From Streptomyces adustus (GTDB lineage: Bacteria > Actinomycetota > Actinomycetes > Streptomycetales > Streptomycetaceae), in contig NZ_VJZD01000010.1 of NCBI RefSeq assembly GCF_009377175.1, positions 1-64,000 on the forward strand: 64,000 bases of DNA. Direction: 5' to 3'. Under the pieces are notes generated by a model, which was given only the letters and a program-made list of their open reading frames with translations, ran no database searches and had not been told where the DNA came from. Made by a program: the position numbers and the translations under genes. This document shows, in pieces, positions 33,551 to 42,197 of the stretch. Positions within the stretch are counted from its first letter, which is position 1, and each line of letters opens with the position of its first letter.

Positions 33551-34024
33551 TCAGTCCAGCGCGAGGCCGCGGTGGTCGAGGGCGGTCCTGGCGGTGTTGC
33601 GGATTCGCCTGGTGCGGCCGGCTTCGGCGAGCATTTCGATGGCCTCGGTGTTGGTGCCGGCGGCGGTCTTGAGCTGGAGCCAGTTGGACGACGCGAGCAA
33701 CTCGTCCGGCTGCCAGGGCAGTTCGAGCGTGACGGCGCGGAAGAGTGCCCACTCCCGCAGACGCTGGGCCAGGAAGGGGTGGTCGATCACGGCCTGGGTC
33801 ATCGTCCGCGCCCAACCGTCGTAGGCGGGACCGGGGTAGAGGCCGTCGGCTCGACGGTCGAGGTGCCGCAGCACGGCGGACCGGGCCATCGTCCGGTCCG
33901 GGTCGGTGAGCACGCGGCCGACCAGGTCGACCTCGTCCGGATCGGCAACGAGCCCCAGCTCGTCGAGGTAGGCCGCGAAGCGGACGTGCTCGTCCGGGTT
34001 CCGCAGGATCTCGTGGACGTTCAA
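33551..34024 (-). CDS. Conserved hypothetical protein
   Basis: A 157-residue, probably all-helical soluble protein: MNVHEILRNPDEHVRFAAYL, DLVGRVLTDPDRTMARSAVL, PFLAQRLREWALFRAV and a C-terminal GRTRRIRNTARTALDHR. No catalytic motif or membrane segment. The pattern looks familiar from other Streptomyces genomes as an uncharacterised protein, but I cannot name a family. Third-position GC is typical of real genes. No partner is evident; the divergent gene at 34241 is also uncharacterised. Confidence 0.65.
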   Translation of the reverse strand: MNVHEILRNPDEHVRFAAYLDELGLVADPDEVDLVGRVLTDPDRTMARSAVLRHLDRRADGLYPGPAYDGWARTMTQAVIDHPFLAQRLREWALFRAVTLELPWQPDELLASSNWLQLKTAAGTNTEAIEMLAEAGRTRRIRNTARTALDHRGLALD

Positions 34025-34240
34025 ACGGCCTGCTCCTCACGCTCGACCGGGACGCCGTTCTCGAATCGTGCGCCGTCGCGGACCGGGGACGCTGCGGATC
34101 GGTGGGCCGAGACGAGGACGAGGATAGCCTCGTGCTGCCGTGATCTCGTCGATGGTTCGGTGAGTGCCGAACCATCCGGTCCGTAACGTGCGGAGTCCTG
34201 CGCGGAAGAGGCCCGCGCCGGTGACGCCGGAGGCAACCAG

Positions 34241-34873
34241 ATGTCGAAGACGGATCTGAAGTCGCAGCTTGCCGCGCGGTTTCGCGAGGTCAATGGCGAC
34301 CATCCGATGACCGACGCGGATGACGTGTACGTCAGCGCGCAGTTCGTTGCCCTGGAGGAACTGTGCGCGGTCCATGGTCGCGATGCCGATGAGGTCCGTC
34401 GGCTGATGCTGGGGCAGCGCCTGCCCCTTCCTGGATATCTCCGCTCGGACGGTGCCGAGATGGTGCCGGGCGACTTGTTCGCTCTCGCTGATGACGCGGG
34501 CGGTGTCGAGGCGCTCAAGGCGTGGTTCACCGGTCACTGGGCCGACCCGATCGCCGGGAAGGAGGAGTGGGATGCCTACCTCAGCGGACAGTACGTCTGC
34601 CTGCATTCGGTGACTCCGGCCGCCATTCAGCGCAAGGATCACCTGACGTCCGCGATCAGTGCCGCCGAGAGCGAACCGGATGCCGGTTCGGCGCGGTGGT
34701 GTGAGCGGCTGCATGCTCTGGTCGACGAACTCGACGCACTGGAACCGGCGTTCACGGCCTACGACCGTCTCCGGTTCGCCGGACCGACGTCCCGGGACAC
34801 CTGCGTCGACGCCGTGCGCGCCCGTTTCCCGCGACCACGACCCGGGGCAACGGCTGTCCCCGGTCAGGCATGA
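34241..34873 (+). CDS. Conserved hypothetical protein (DUF6058-like)
   Basis: A 210-residue soluble protein. VSAQFVALEELCAVHGRDAD then EVRRLMLGQRLPLPGYLRSD and GAEMVPGDLFALADDAGGVE, followed by LKAWFTGHW, resemble proteins I believe are grouped as DUF6058 ('natural product biosynthesis' proteins). The middle contains YLSGQYVCLHSVTPAAIQRK, and the C-terminus is helical. RLPLPGYLRSDG looks like an HTH-type recognition region but this is inference. It is followed 6 nt later by a Cys-rich gene, probably one operon. Confidence 0.6.
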   Translation: MSKTDLKSQLAARFREVNGDHPMTDADDVYVSAQFVALEELCAVHGRDADEVRRLMLGQRLPLPGYLRSDGAEMVPGDLFALADDAGGVEALKAWFTGHWADPIAGKEEWDAYLSGQYVCLHSVTPAAIQRKDHLTSAISAAESEPDAGSARWCERLHALVDELDALEPAFTAYDRLRFAGPTSRDTCVDAVRARFPRPRPGATAVPGQA

Positions 34874-34879
34874 TGCGGT

Positions 34880-35329
34880 GTGAACTGCGATGTCTGTGAC
34901 CACGAGATGCGACGAATGCCGGTCCGCGAACCGCGGATGCCATGGAACATGGCCGTCAAGGAACGCTGGTTCTGTCCCTGGTGCTACGCCTGGACCGAAT
35001 TCGGACACGACCCGCGCGAGGTCTCGCGGCCGCAGTACAGCGACGCGCCGTGGGACTGGGCGGAATCCCCGCAGCTCCCGGAGGAGGTGGCCCACGCCTA
35101 CGACGTGGCGTCCGCGTACTCCGCCGAGGGCTTCGGTGCGACGCTGTGCGGACTGACCCACGAGGGTCTGACCAGCTCACCGTATCCGTGGTTGCCCGAT
35201 GGGCCGCATGCCTGCGAGGTCTGCAAGGAGGTGGCCGCGGTCATCGACGCACGCTGGCCCCTGGAGATGCGGAACGACAACCGTGTCTCTCCCGCCCCGC
35301 CTCCGGGTTCCGACTGGCCGCCCTTCTAG
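34880..35329 (+). CDS. Cys-rich (zinc-ribbon-like) hypothetical protein
   Basis: A 149-residue protein starting at GTG. Two CxxC pairs near the N-terminus (CDVCDHE and WFCPWCYAW) form a probable zinc ribbon, and further Cys occur in TLCGLTHEG and ACEVCKEVA. The middle is Pro/Trp/Asp-rich (APWDWAESPQLPEE). No family recognised. It lies 6 nt after the DUF6058-like gene, suggesting co-transcription. Confidence 0.55.
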   Translation: MNCDVCDHEMRRMPVREPRMPWNMAVKERWFCPWCYAWTEFGHDPREVSRPQYSDAPWDWAESPQLPEEVAHAYDVASAYSAEGFGATLCGLTHEGLTSSPYPWLPDGPHACEVCKEVAAVIDARWPLEMRNDNRVSPAPPPGSDWPPF

Positions 35330-35420
35330 AACAGGCCACTCTGCGATGTCAGCCGCCTGTCCCCGACGGCGCACCAGTGTGCTGGAGATCTTTCGCTGTT
35401 CCGGCGACCGTCCTCTACTT

Positions 35421-35440
35421 TAGGTAGACCGACCTACCTA
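35421..35440. promoter_or_regulatory. TetR-type operator palindrome
   Basis: taggtag (35421-35427) and ctaccta (35434-35440) are perfect inverted arms around accgac, ending 12 nt before the TetR ATG. The close spacing suggests a very short or leaderless transcript and autorepression. Confidence 0.7.
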
Positions 35441-35452
35441 TTTTGGATTGTG

Positions 35453-36049
35453 ATGAGCGAGAGCGACGTGAGCGCCGGACGGCGGCGGCCTGCCCGGGAG
35501 CGGCTTCTGGAGGCGGCGGCCCGGCGCTTCTATGCCGACGGGGTGGCGGCGACAGGCATCGACACCATCACGGCCGAGGCCGGCGTGGCGAAGATGAGCC
35601 TGTACAACAACTTCTCCTCCAAGGCCGACCTGGTCCGGGCCTATCTGGACGCCCGGCACGAGGAGTGGCTCGGTCTCTACCGGGCCCGGCTGGAGGGCGT
35701 CGACGGCCCTCGTGAAGGTGTGCTGGCCGTCTTCGACGCCTACGCGGACCACGCGGCGTTCGCGTACGAGCACGGCTTCCGCGGCTGCGGGCTGCTCAAC
35801 GCCGCCGCAGAGCTCCCGGTCGGCGACGAGGGACGGGCCGTGGTGCGCGCCCACAAGGAGGAGGTCGAGCAGCTGCTCGCGGGCCACTTGGAGCGACTGC
35901 TGCCCGACCGGCCGGACGACGCCCGCGCGGCAGCCGAGCAGCTGTCGTTCCTGCTGGAGGGCGCGATGGCCCGCGCCGGACTGGAGGGCGACGGCGAGCG
36001 CGTCCGGCACGCCCGCTCGATGGCCGCGGCCATGCTGGAGCGGCTGTGA
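35453..36049 (+). CDS. TetR-family repressor of the EamA exporter
   Basis: A 198-residue TetR regulator with HTH RERLLEAAARRFYADGVAAT then GIDTITAEAGVAKMSLYNNF and SSKADLVRAYLDARH. The C-terminal domain has HGFRGCGLLNAAAELP, typical of the YcnC/RutR-like TetR_C_ branch. Starts at ATG 35453 (or GTG 35450), just after the palindrome with no Shine-Dalgarno, fitting leaderless translation. Its stop overlaps the GTG of the DMT transporter (GTGA), so the two are coupled and the transporter is the evident target. Confidence 0.91.
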   Translation: MSESDVSAGRRRPARERLLEAAARRFYADGVAATGIDTITAEAGVAKMSLYNNFSSKADLVRAYLDARHEEWLGLYRARLEGVDGPREGVLAVFDAYADHAAFAYEHGFRGCGLLNAAAELPVGDEGRAVVRAHKEEVEQLLAGHLERLLPDRPDDARAAAEQLSFLLEGAMARAGLEGDGERVRHARSMAAAMLERL

Positions 36050-37020
36050 CCGGCACCGGCCGGTCCGCCGGGGTCGGAGCCCTGTGTGTGCTGGCCGCCT
36101 CCGTGCTGTGGGGTACGACCGGCACGGCCGCCACGTTCGCCCCGGCCGTGGGCCCCCTGGCCATCGGCGCCGCCGCCATGGGTCTGGGCGGCCTCCTTCA
36201 GGCCCTCCTCGCCGCCCCGCAGATCACCGACAGCGTCGCCGGTCTGCGCGAGCGGCGCGGCACGGTGCTGCTGGGCGCCGCCTCGGTGGCCGTCTACCCG
36301 CTGGCGTTCTACAGCTCCATGCACCTGGCCGGAGTCGCCGTCGGCACCGTCGTCTCCATCGGTACCGCGCCACTCGCCTCGGCCCTGATCGAGCGTGTGG
36401 TGGACGGCCGCCGGCTCACGCGCCGCTGGCTGCTCGCGGCCACGCTCGGCCTCCTCGGCACCGTCCTGCTCTGCGTCGCCGAAGCCGCCCACGCCACCGC
36501 TGCCACCGGCCGCTCCTCCCTGAGCGCCACCCTGCTCGGCATCGGCCTCGGACTCGTGGCCGCAGCCACGTACGCCCTCTACTCCTGGGCCGCGCACCGG
36601 CTCATCACCCGCCGGATCCCTTCCCGCGCGGCGATGGGCGCCGTCTTCGGAATCGGCGGACTCCTCCTCCTGCCCGTGCTGGCGATCACGGGCGCGCCGC
36701 TGGTCGCCTCCTGGCCCAATGCCGCCGTCGGCGCCTACATGGCGCTCGTGCCCATGCTCGTCGGGTACGTCCTGTTCGGCTGGGGCCTCGCCCACGTGCC
36801 CGCCAGCACCGCCACCACCCTGTCCCTGCTGGAACCGGCCGTCGCCGCCCTCCTCGCCGTCCTGGTCGTCGGCGAACGCCTCCCCGCCGCCGGCTGGGCA
36901 GGCATCGCCCTCGTCGTCACCTGCCTCGCCGTCCTCACCACCCCCACACCCGCCCGCAGGGCACGCAACCCTGTGGGCCACGACAGCAACCGGTCCCCGA
37001 AGACCGCAGACGCTGTCTAG
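36046..37020 (+). CDS. EamA/DMT-family transporter
   Basis: A 324-residue protein with ten predicted TMs in two EamA repeats. The first starts at LCVLAASVLWGTTGTAATFA and includes MHLAGVAVGTVVSIGTAPLA; the second includes GIGLGLVAAATYALYSWAAH and LAHVPASTATTLSLLEPAVA, ALLAVLVVGERL. EamA drug/metabolite transporters export amino acids or other small metabolites. It is coupled to the TetR gene by GTGA overlap, implying substrate-induced expression. A hairpin follows. Confidence 0.92.
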   Translation: MTGTGRSAGVGALCVLAASVLWGTTGTAATFAPAVGPLAIGAAAMGLGGLLQALLAAPQITDSVAGLRERRGTVLLGAASVAVYPLAFYSSMHLAGVAVGTVVSIGTAPLASALIERVVDGRRLTRRWLLAATLGLLGTVLLCVAEAAHATAATGRSSLSATLLGIGLGLVAAATYALYSWAAHRLITRRIPSRAAMGAVFGIGGLLLLPVLAITGAPLVASWPNAAVGAYMALVPMLVGYVLFGWGLAHVPASTATTLSLLEPAVAALLAVLVVGERLPAAGWAGIALVVTCLAVLTTPTPARRARNPVGHDSNRSPKTADAV

Positions 37021-37047
37021 AGATCGAATCTCAAGATCGGTCGCACT

Positions 37048-37064
37048 CCCCTGCGTTGCAGGGG
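37048..37064. terminator. Bidirectional hairpin terminator
   Basis: cccctgc-gtt-gcagggg, a 7-bp stem, 28 nt after the EamA stop and just before the convergent lipoprotein stop. Confidence 0.55.
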
Positions 37065-37071
37065 CCGAGGC

Positions 37072-37626
37072 TCATTGCCAGCAGGCCGCCTCGCTGCCGC
37101 CACCGCCGTCCGCCGTGCTGCCGACCGACACCTCGTAGGCGATTTCCTTGCCCACCTCGGGCGCGGGCGAGTAGTCCTCCGTGCGGAAGTCGACGTCGAG
37201 CAGCAGGTGTCGGCCCTGGTCGGTCTTGGTCCAGCAGGCCTCCGGCGCGGTGGCCGGCGATGCCTCGGGGTCCGGGTTGCGCTCGAACCGCCAGCCGGCC
37301 GAGGCGGCGGTCCCGGTGTAGTAGGCGATCACGTCGGCGGGCTTGCCCGGGTACGTGTAGAGGCGGTCCGCGTGCAGCCAGGGCTCCCCGGAGCTGTCGT
37401 CGTCGCAGCCGGTGGTCACACCCACGCCGCGATAGTTGGCGGGTTCCGCCGCGCGGGCGGGCGCCGCGTCGAACAGCGGCTGTGCCGCCATCCCCTTGAG
37501 CGCAGCTTCCGTGCCGTGGCAGCCGTCCCCGCCGAGGACGGAGCACGCACCGAGGAAGGCGGTCGGCAGCAAGAGGGCCGCCGCCAGGCCGACACGGGTG
37601 GAGACGGACGACGATATGAGCGACAA
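37072..37626 (-). CDS. Secreted lipoprotein with TTG start
   Basis: A 184-residue putative lipoprotein: RVGLAAALLLPTAFLGACSV gives a lipobox LGAC near residue 28, followed by a mature domain with several Cys (GDGCHGTEAALKG, TTGCDDDSSGE, EACWTKTDQGR, EAACWQ). The middle, RLYTYPGKPADVIAYYTGTA then ASAGWRFERNPDP, resembles secreted Streptomyces proteins of unknown function. Start codon is TTG 37626, supported by caggagc spaced 6-8 nt upstream; no ATG or GTG lies before the signal. Function unknown. Confidence 0.7.
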   Translation of the reverse strand: MSLISSSVSTRVGLAAALLLPTAFLGACSVLGGDGCHGTEAALKGMAAQPLFDAAPARAAEPANYRGVGVTTGCDDDSSGEPWLHADRLYTYPGKPADVIAYYTGTAASAGWRFERNPDPEASPATAPEACWTKTDQGRHLLLDVDFRTEDYSPAPEVGKEIAYEVSVGSTADGGGGSEAACWQ

Positions 37627-37770
37627 CGGTGCTCCTGGCGTCGGGAAATGACGGCCGGGTTCGGCCCTCCGGGGGGACCGTACCCGGCCCGTTGATCGTT
37701 CGGATCGTCGCGGACGCCGATGTCGAAAGCGACTACTCCCAGAGGTGCTTGTACGACAGCGGGGTGATCC

Positions 37771-40170
37771 TCAGTTCTCCGGCACCACGAGCGTGCAGGT
37801 CTGCCCCGGCGCCACGGTCACGGCCCCGTCGGCCAGGACGACGCGCAGCGGTGACTCCTCCGAGCGCGGCACCCGGATCTCCAACTGTCCGCTCCGGCGC
37901 CCCACGCGCACGCCCCAGTGTCCGCGGTAGCGCAGCGAGAAGCCGTACTCGGAGAGCGCCGGAAGGGGGACCGGGTCGAACCGGAGGGCGTCCTCGCGGG
38001 TCTCCAGGCCGGTCAGTCCTCGCTGGACCAGGTCGAGGGTTCCGGCCATCGCCCCGAGATGGATGCCCTCGCCGGTCGTACCGCCCTGGATGTCGGCGAC
38101 ATCGGCCTCCAGTGCCTCCTGGACGTACTGCCAGGCCTCGGCCCGTCGCGCTCTGGCGAGCACCAGTCCGTGGACCAGCCCGCTGAGGGTGGAACCGTGA
38201 CTGGTACGAGGCAGGTAGTAGTCGACCGTCCGGTGCCAGACCTCGTCGTCCACGGCATAGCCGAGGCGCGCGAAGAGCCGCCCGAGTTCGGCGGGCGAGA
38301 ACAGGTGGCCGAGCATGAGGACGTCGGCCTGCTTGGACGCCTGGTAGCGGTTGACCGTGTCGCCCTCGGCCTCCAGGATCCGGTCCAGCCGCCGGATGCT
38401 GCCGTACCGGGCCCGGTAGGTGTCCCAGTCCAGCTCGGCGAGATCGCCGTAACCCTCGAACTGGCTGATCACGCCCTGGTGGAAGGGGACCCGCAGCCCT
38501 CGGGAGACCTCCTCCCACCGGGGCGGTTCGTCGGCGTCCAGCCGGATGCGGTCGCACAGTTCCTCCCTGCGCCAGGCGGGCAGACGGCGCAGCAGTTCCA
38601 GGGCACGGACGAGGACCCAGGCGGCGGTGACGTTCGTATAGGTGTTGTCGTCCAGGCCCGGCCGGGCGGCGTCCGGGTAGGCGTCGTGGTACTCGTCGGG
38701 GCCGACCACGCCCCGGATGCGGTAGCGGCCCGTACCGGGGTCGAAGGCCGCGAGGCCTGCCCAGAACCGGGCGATCTGGAGGAGCATCTCCGCGCCCTTG
38801 GTGTGCAGGTACTCCGTGTCGCCGGTGGCCTCGCAGTACTGCCAGACGTTGTAGGCGATCGCCGAGCCCACATGGTGCTGGAGCCGGGAGTGGTCGGGCA
38901 GCCAGCGTCCCGAGGCGGGGTTCAGATGCCATGCCTGGCTCTCCTCGCGGCCGTCACATCCGCTCTGCCACGGGTACATCGCCCCGGCCCGGCCGGCCTC
39001 GGCGGCCGTCCGGCAGGCCCGCGGCAGGCGCCGGTAGCGGTAGTCGAGGAGCGCCCTGGAAACCTCCGGAAAGTGCAGGTTGAGGTACGGCAGGACGAAC
39101 AGCTCGTCCCAGAAGACATGGCCGCGGTACGCCTCGCCGTGCAGCCCTCTGGCCGGGACGCCCACGTCGAGGTCGGCGGTGTGCGGGGACAGCGTCTGCA
39201 GGAGGTGGAAGAGGTGGAGCCGCAGGACGTGGCCCGCCCGGCCGGGCACCTGGATCTCCGCGCCTCGCCACAGCCGTTCCCAGGCGGCGGCATGGGAGTC
39301 CAGCAGCCGCGGGAAGTCCGCCGCCGTGGCCACCCGGTCGATCGCCGCGCCGAGCGGGTCGCCGATCGCCGAGTCGCGCGAGGTGTGCAGGGCGACGGTC
39401 TTCTCCACGGTGACGGGCCGGCCGGGGGTGAGCGGGACCACCAGCCGGTGCACGGCTCGGCGACGGGTCGGCGGGAACACGGACGTGACCGGGGCGGCGC
39501 CGGTGACGGCCGTACGGGCCGCCATGGCGACCTCGACGCCCGAGGTGCTGGTGCGGCTGGTCAGCCAGACCGTGCCGGGTTCCAGAAATCCGGTGCGTAC
39601 ACCGGTCAGCTGGCGGCGTTCGAGGGCTCGGTAGCGGTGCACGTTGCCGTTGATCACGTCGCCGTCGATGCCGGACCGGACCTCTACCTCACCCGACCAG
39701 CCCTCGGCCGAGAAGACGGTGCGCAGCGCGGCCAGGTGGGGCTCGCCCATGTGCACCAGCCGGGTCTGTTCGACGGCGAGCACGCCGCCTTCGTCCACCC
39801 GGTGGCGGAAGGCGCGGGTGAGCGTGCCACGGCGCAGATCCAGGGCGTGCCGGTGGTCCAGGACCGGGTGCGTGTCCGGGGTGAGCCAGGCGCCCCACGC
39901 TCCGCCGGCACGACGTACCCGGAAGCGCAGGAGAAGCCAGTTCGGCAGGTTGACCAGGTCCTCGTTCACCACCTGTCGTCCCGCCACCGTGGACTCCAGG
40001 CGGTTGTAGCACCCGGCCACATAGGTTCCGGGACAGTGCACCAGCCCTGCCCGGCACTCGGGCACCGCTCCTCGTGTGGCGAAGTAGCCGTTCCCGAGCG
40101 TGCACAGCGATTCACGCAGCTGCTCGCTCTCGGGGACGTAGCCCTCCCACTCCCACGTCCAGTCCGACAT
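37771..40170 (-). CDS. GH65 glycoside hydrolase/phosphorylase
   Basis: A 799-residue protein of normal GH65 length. N-terminal beta-sandwich (~1-270) begins SEQLRESLCTLGNGYFATRG; linker; (alpha/alpha)6 catalytic barrel with GYRGHVFWDELFVLPYLNLH written here as YRGHVFWDELFV, YPWQSGCDGRE and the general acid Glu in GVVGPDEYHDAYPD; QASKQADVLMLGHLF; and the phosphate-site region TSHGSTLSGLVHG; then a small C-terminal beta domain. GH65 enzymes cleave maltose, trehalose or kojibiose, generally by phosphorolysis. Divergent from a CBS-BON protein gene. AGAAGGGCG precedes ATG 40170. Mycobacterial Rv2006 carries the same catalytic module. Confidence 0.93.
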   Translation of the reverse strand: MSDWTWEWEGYVPESEQLRESLCTLGNGYFATRGAVPECRAGLVHCPGTYVAGCYNRLESTVAGRQVVNEDLVNLPNWLLLRFRVRRAGGAWGAWLTPDTHPVLDHRHALDLRRGTLTRAFRHRVDEGGVLAVEQTRLVHMGEPHLAALRTVFSAEGWSGEVEVRSGIDGDVINGNVHRYRALERRQLTGVRTGFLEPGTVWLTSRTSTSGVEVAMAARTAVTGAAPVTSVFPPTRRRAVHRLVVPLTPGRPVTVEKTVALHTSRDSAIGDPLGAAIDRVATAADFPRLLDSHAAAWERLWRGAEIQVPGRAGHVLRLHLFHLLQTLSPHTADLDVGVPARGLHGEAYRGHVFWDELFVLPYLNLHFPEVSRALLDYRYRRLPRACRTAAEAGRAGAMYPWQSGCDGREESQAWHLNPASGRWLPDHSRLQHHVGSAIAYNVWQYCEATGDTEYLHTKGAEMLLQIARFWAGLAAFDPGTGRYRIRGVVGPDEYHDAYPDAARPGLDDNTYTNVTAAWVLVRALELLRRLPAWRREELCDRIRLDADEPPRWEEVSRGLRVPFHQGVISQFEGYGDLAELDWDTYRARYGSIRRLDRILEAEGDTVNRYQASKQADVLMLGHLFSPAELGRLFARLGYAVDDEVWHRTVDYYLPRTSHGSTLSGLVHGLVLARARRAEAWQYVQEALEADVADIQGGTTGEGIHLGAMAGTLDLVQRGLTGLETREDALRFDPVPLPALSEYGFSLRYRGHWGVRVGRRSGQLEIRVPRSEESPLRVVLADGAVTVAPGQTCTLVVPEN

Positions 40171-40369
40171 CCCGCGCCCTTCTCTCGACAGCAGAATCGG
40201 GCCGCGCGGTGGGTCTCGGTCGACCGCCACCGAGAGACCCCTGTGAATACCGTCGCACCGCCCCCGAGTCGGTGCGACACAGGCCGGCCCGCGCCGGCCG
40301 GGTTGCGCTGTGACGCGGCCCGGTGATGCTGGGACGTGGGACCGAAACCGCGGCCCGCGAGGACGGGAC

Positions 40370-41044
40370 ATGCCTGACAGCCCGCACATCGTCAGTGACG
40401 TGATGACCTACCCTGTGGTGGCCGTCCGGCGCGACACGCGGTTCAAGGACCTCGTGCGGGCCCTGGTCGACCGGAATGTCAGCGCCGTGCCGGTCGTGGA
40501 CGGCGACGGGCGGGTCGTCGGCGTGGTCTCCGAGTCCGATCTGCTGCTCAAGGAGGAGTTCCGGGACCGCGATGTCACCCGCGCCGAGCAGCTGCGGCGC
40601 CCGTCCGACCTCGCCAAGGCGGCAGCCCTGACCGCCGAGGAGATCATGAGCACCCCCGCGATCATGGTGCACCAGGACGCCACCCTGGCCCAGGCGGCCC
40701 GGATCATGGCCGTGGAGCACGTCAAGCGTCTGCCCGTGGTCGACGAGGACGGGCGGCTGCGCGCCATCGTCAGCCGTGGCGACCTGCTGAAGGTCTTCCT
40801 GCGACCGGACGAGGAGATCGAGGAGGAAGTGCGCCGCACAGTGGTGTCGTACCTCTTCCCCGCGCTCGGTCACACGATCCACGTGTCCGCGCTCGACGGG
40901 GTCGTCACCCTTCGTGGGAAGGTCCACGACCCGTCGCTCGCCTGGGTCGCCGAACGCCTCGTCCGGGCCGTGGAGGGCGTGGTCGGCGTCGAGGCCAGAC
41001 TCGGCGGCGAGGACGCGTCCCCGGACCGGTCCGGGGACGTGTGA
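40370..41044 (+). CDS. CBS-CBS-BON domain protein
   Basis: A 224-residue protein with three modules. CBS1 (~5-60): DVMTYPVVAVRRDTRFKDLV and VSAVPVVDGDGRVVGVVSES. CBS2 (~95-150): EIMSTPAIMVHQDATLAQAA and VKRLPVVDEDGRLRAIVSRG. BON (~155-215): VSYLFPALGHTIHVSALDGV and VTLRGKV. CBS pairs bind adenine nucleotides and sense energy status; BON domains bind membrane or phospholipid. Divergent from GH65. Related CBS proteins (Hrp1) belong to the mycobacterial DosR regulon. Confidence 0.93.
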   Translation: MPDSPHIVSDVMTYPVVAVRRDTRFKDLVRALVDRNVSAVPVVDGDGRVVGVVSESDLLLKEEFRDRDVTRAEQLRRPSDLAKAAALTAEEIMSTPAIMVHQDATLAQAARIMAVEHVKRLPVVDEDGRLRAIVSRGDLLKVFLRPDEEIEEEVRRTVVSYLFPALGHTIHVSALDGVVTLRGKVHDPSLAWVAERLVRAVEGVVGVEARLGGEDASPDRSGDV

Positions 41045-41049
41045 CCCGC

Positions 41050-41973
41050 CTACTGGTCCGCCGCGGTGATCCTGCGGCCGGTGAGACTCGTGGGCCGGAT
41101 CGACACCCACATCCCGCGCGCTCCGCCCGGCCAGGGCGTGGTGTGGGCCCGTTCGGTGAGCCTGCGCGCGGCGTCGGGATCCGTGACCTCGCTCGCCCGT
41201 CCGACGGCGAGCACGCTCCAGCCCTGGCTGCGCGCGTCGTCCACGTGGTCGACCTCGAAGGCGACCTCCGCTCCGACGGCCGCCGCGGGCAGCGCGTAGG
41301 GGGCGGTCCTGAAGGCGATGACGTCGTCGACGACCTCGTAGTTGACCGGGACGATCGCCGGGCGGCCGTCGGGCGACGACACCGCGATGCGTCCCAAGCC
41401 GTGGGACGAGAGCAGGGCACGGCACTCGCCCGGGTCGAGTTCCTGAAGCCGCGGGTGCAGCAGGGCGTGGCCCTGCCCCGGCGGCCGGTCGACTCCCGCT
41501 CCACGCAGAACGGCCGCGGTCACGCCCAGCGCGTCGGCCAGCCTGATGAGAGCCCCCAGGCTCGGGTCGGCAGGGTGTTCCTCCAGGTACGACAGGTAGC
41601 CGGGCGACATCCGTGCCCGGCGGGCCGTCTCCTCCAGGCTGAGGCCTCGGCTGCGGCGTTCGGCGGCCACCCGGCGGCCGATGTCCCCGGGGTCGGCGGC
41701 ACCGGCCGCCGGGTCACTCGTGAATGCGGCCTCCGTCGCAGCGATGTGCGGTGCGACGGGCCCCTGAGCCGTGCCGGACCGTTCGTGCTCCGGGTGGTGG
41801 ATGTGCGCGTCGGGCCCGGGGAAGACGAGCGCCACCTCGTCCGTGTCCGACCAGTGCACGTCGTACGGCGGTGTGCCGTCCATGTGGTGGAGTCCCACGA
41901 TCTCCCCGTCGCGCCGCGCCGCGCCGGGCTTCGTGCGTTCGACGACGAGCTGGTCACCGAGATGTGCTCGCAT
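41050..41973 (-). CDS. DUF1918-HTH(XRE)-pyridoxamine-oxidase-like three-domain protein
   Basis: A 307-residue composite. N-terminal DUF1918 (~1-60): MRAHLGDQLVVERTKPGAAR and DGTPPYDVHW, ending in HIHHPEH. Middle XRE-type HTH (~95-155): IGRRVAAERRSRGLSLEETA then RRARMSPGYLSYLEEHPA. C-terminal PNPOx/FMN-binding split barrel (~180-307): SHGLGRIAVSSPDGRPAIVP, VNYEVVDDVIAFRTA and GWSVLAVGRASEV. This suggests a DNA-binding protein whose flavin or F420-type barrel senses redox state. caggagagg precedes ATG 41973. It ends 6 nt from the convergent CBS-BON gene. Confidence 0.9.
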   Translation of the reverse strand: MRAHLGDQLVVERTKPGAARRDGEIVGLHHMDGTPPYDVHWSDTDEVALVFPGPDAHIHHPEHERSGTAQGPVAPHIAATEAAFTSDPAAGAADPGDIGRRVAAERRSRGLSLEETARRARMSPGYLSYLEEHPADPSLGALIRLADALGVTAAVLRGAGVDRPPGQGHALLHPRLQELDPGECRALLSSHGLGRIAVSSPDGRPAIVPVNYEVVDDVIAFRTAPYALPAAAVGAEVAFEVDHVDDARSQGWSVLAVGRASEVTDPDAARRLTERAHTTPWPGGARGMWVSIRPTSLTGRRITAADQ

Positions 41974-42197
41974 GGCGGCCGCCCTCTCCTGAAGATGGTG
42001 CTGTGTCTGCCGTGGGGATCCGGTCTCGCTGTCCGCCCACGCGGTCTCCCTGGCCCACATGCGCCGCGGAGGGAACTGGGGTACTTCTCGAAAAGGGAGA
42101 ACGCACGCCCGGCATCTCGTCGGCGTCCGGACCAGGCGCGCGCCGCCTGACTCCTTCACCGTCATCTCCAGCTTCGTACGAGACGGAGACCGCCGCC

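Noticed and set aside
37918-40326. Plus-strand frame of ~800 codons opposite the GH65 gene
   Set aside because: Antisense shadow; no recognisable domain and biased composition.
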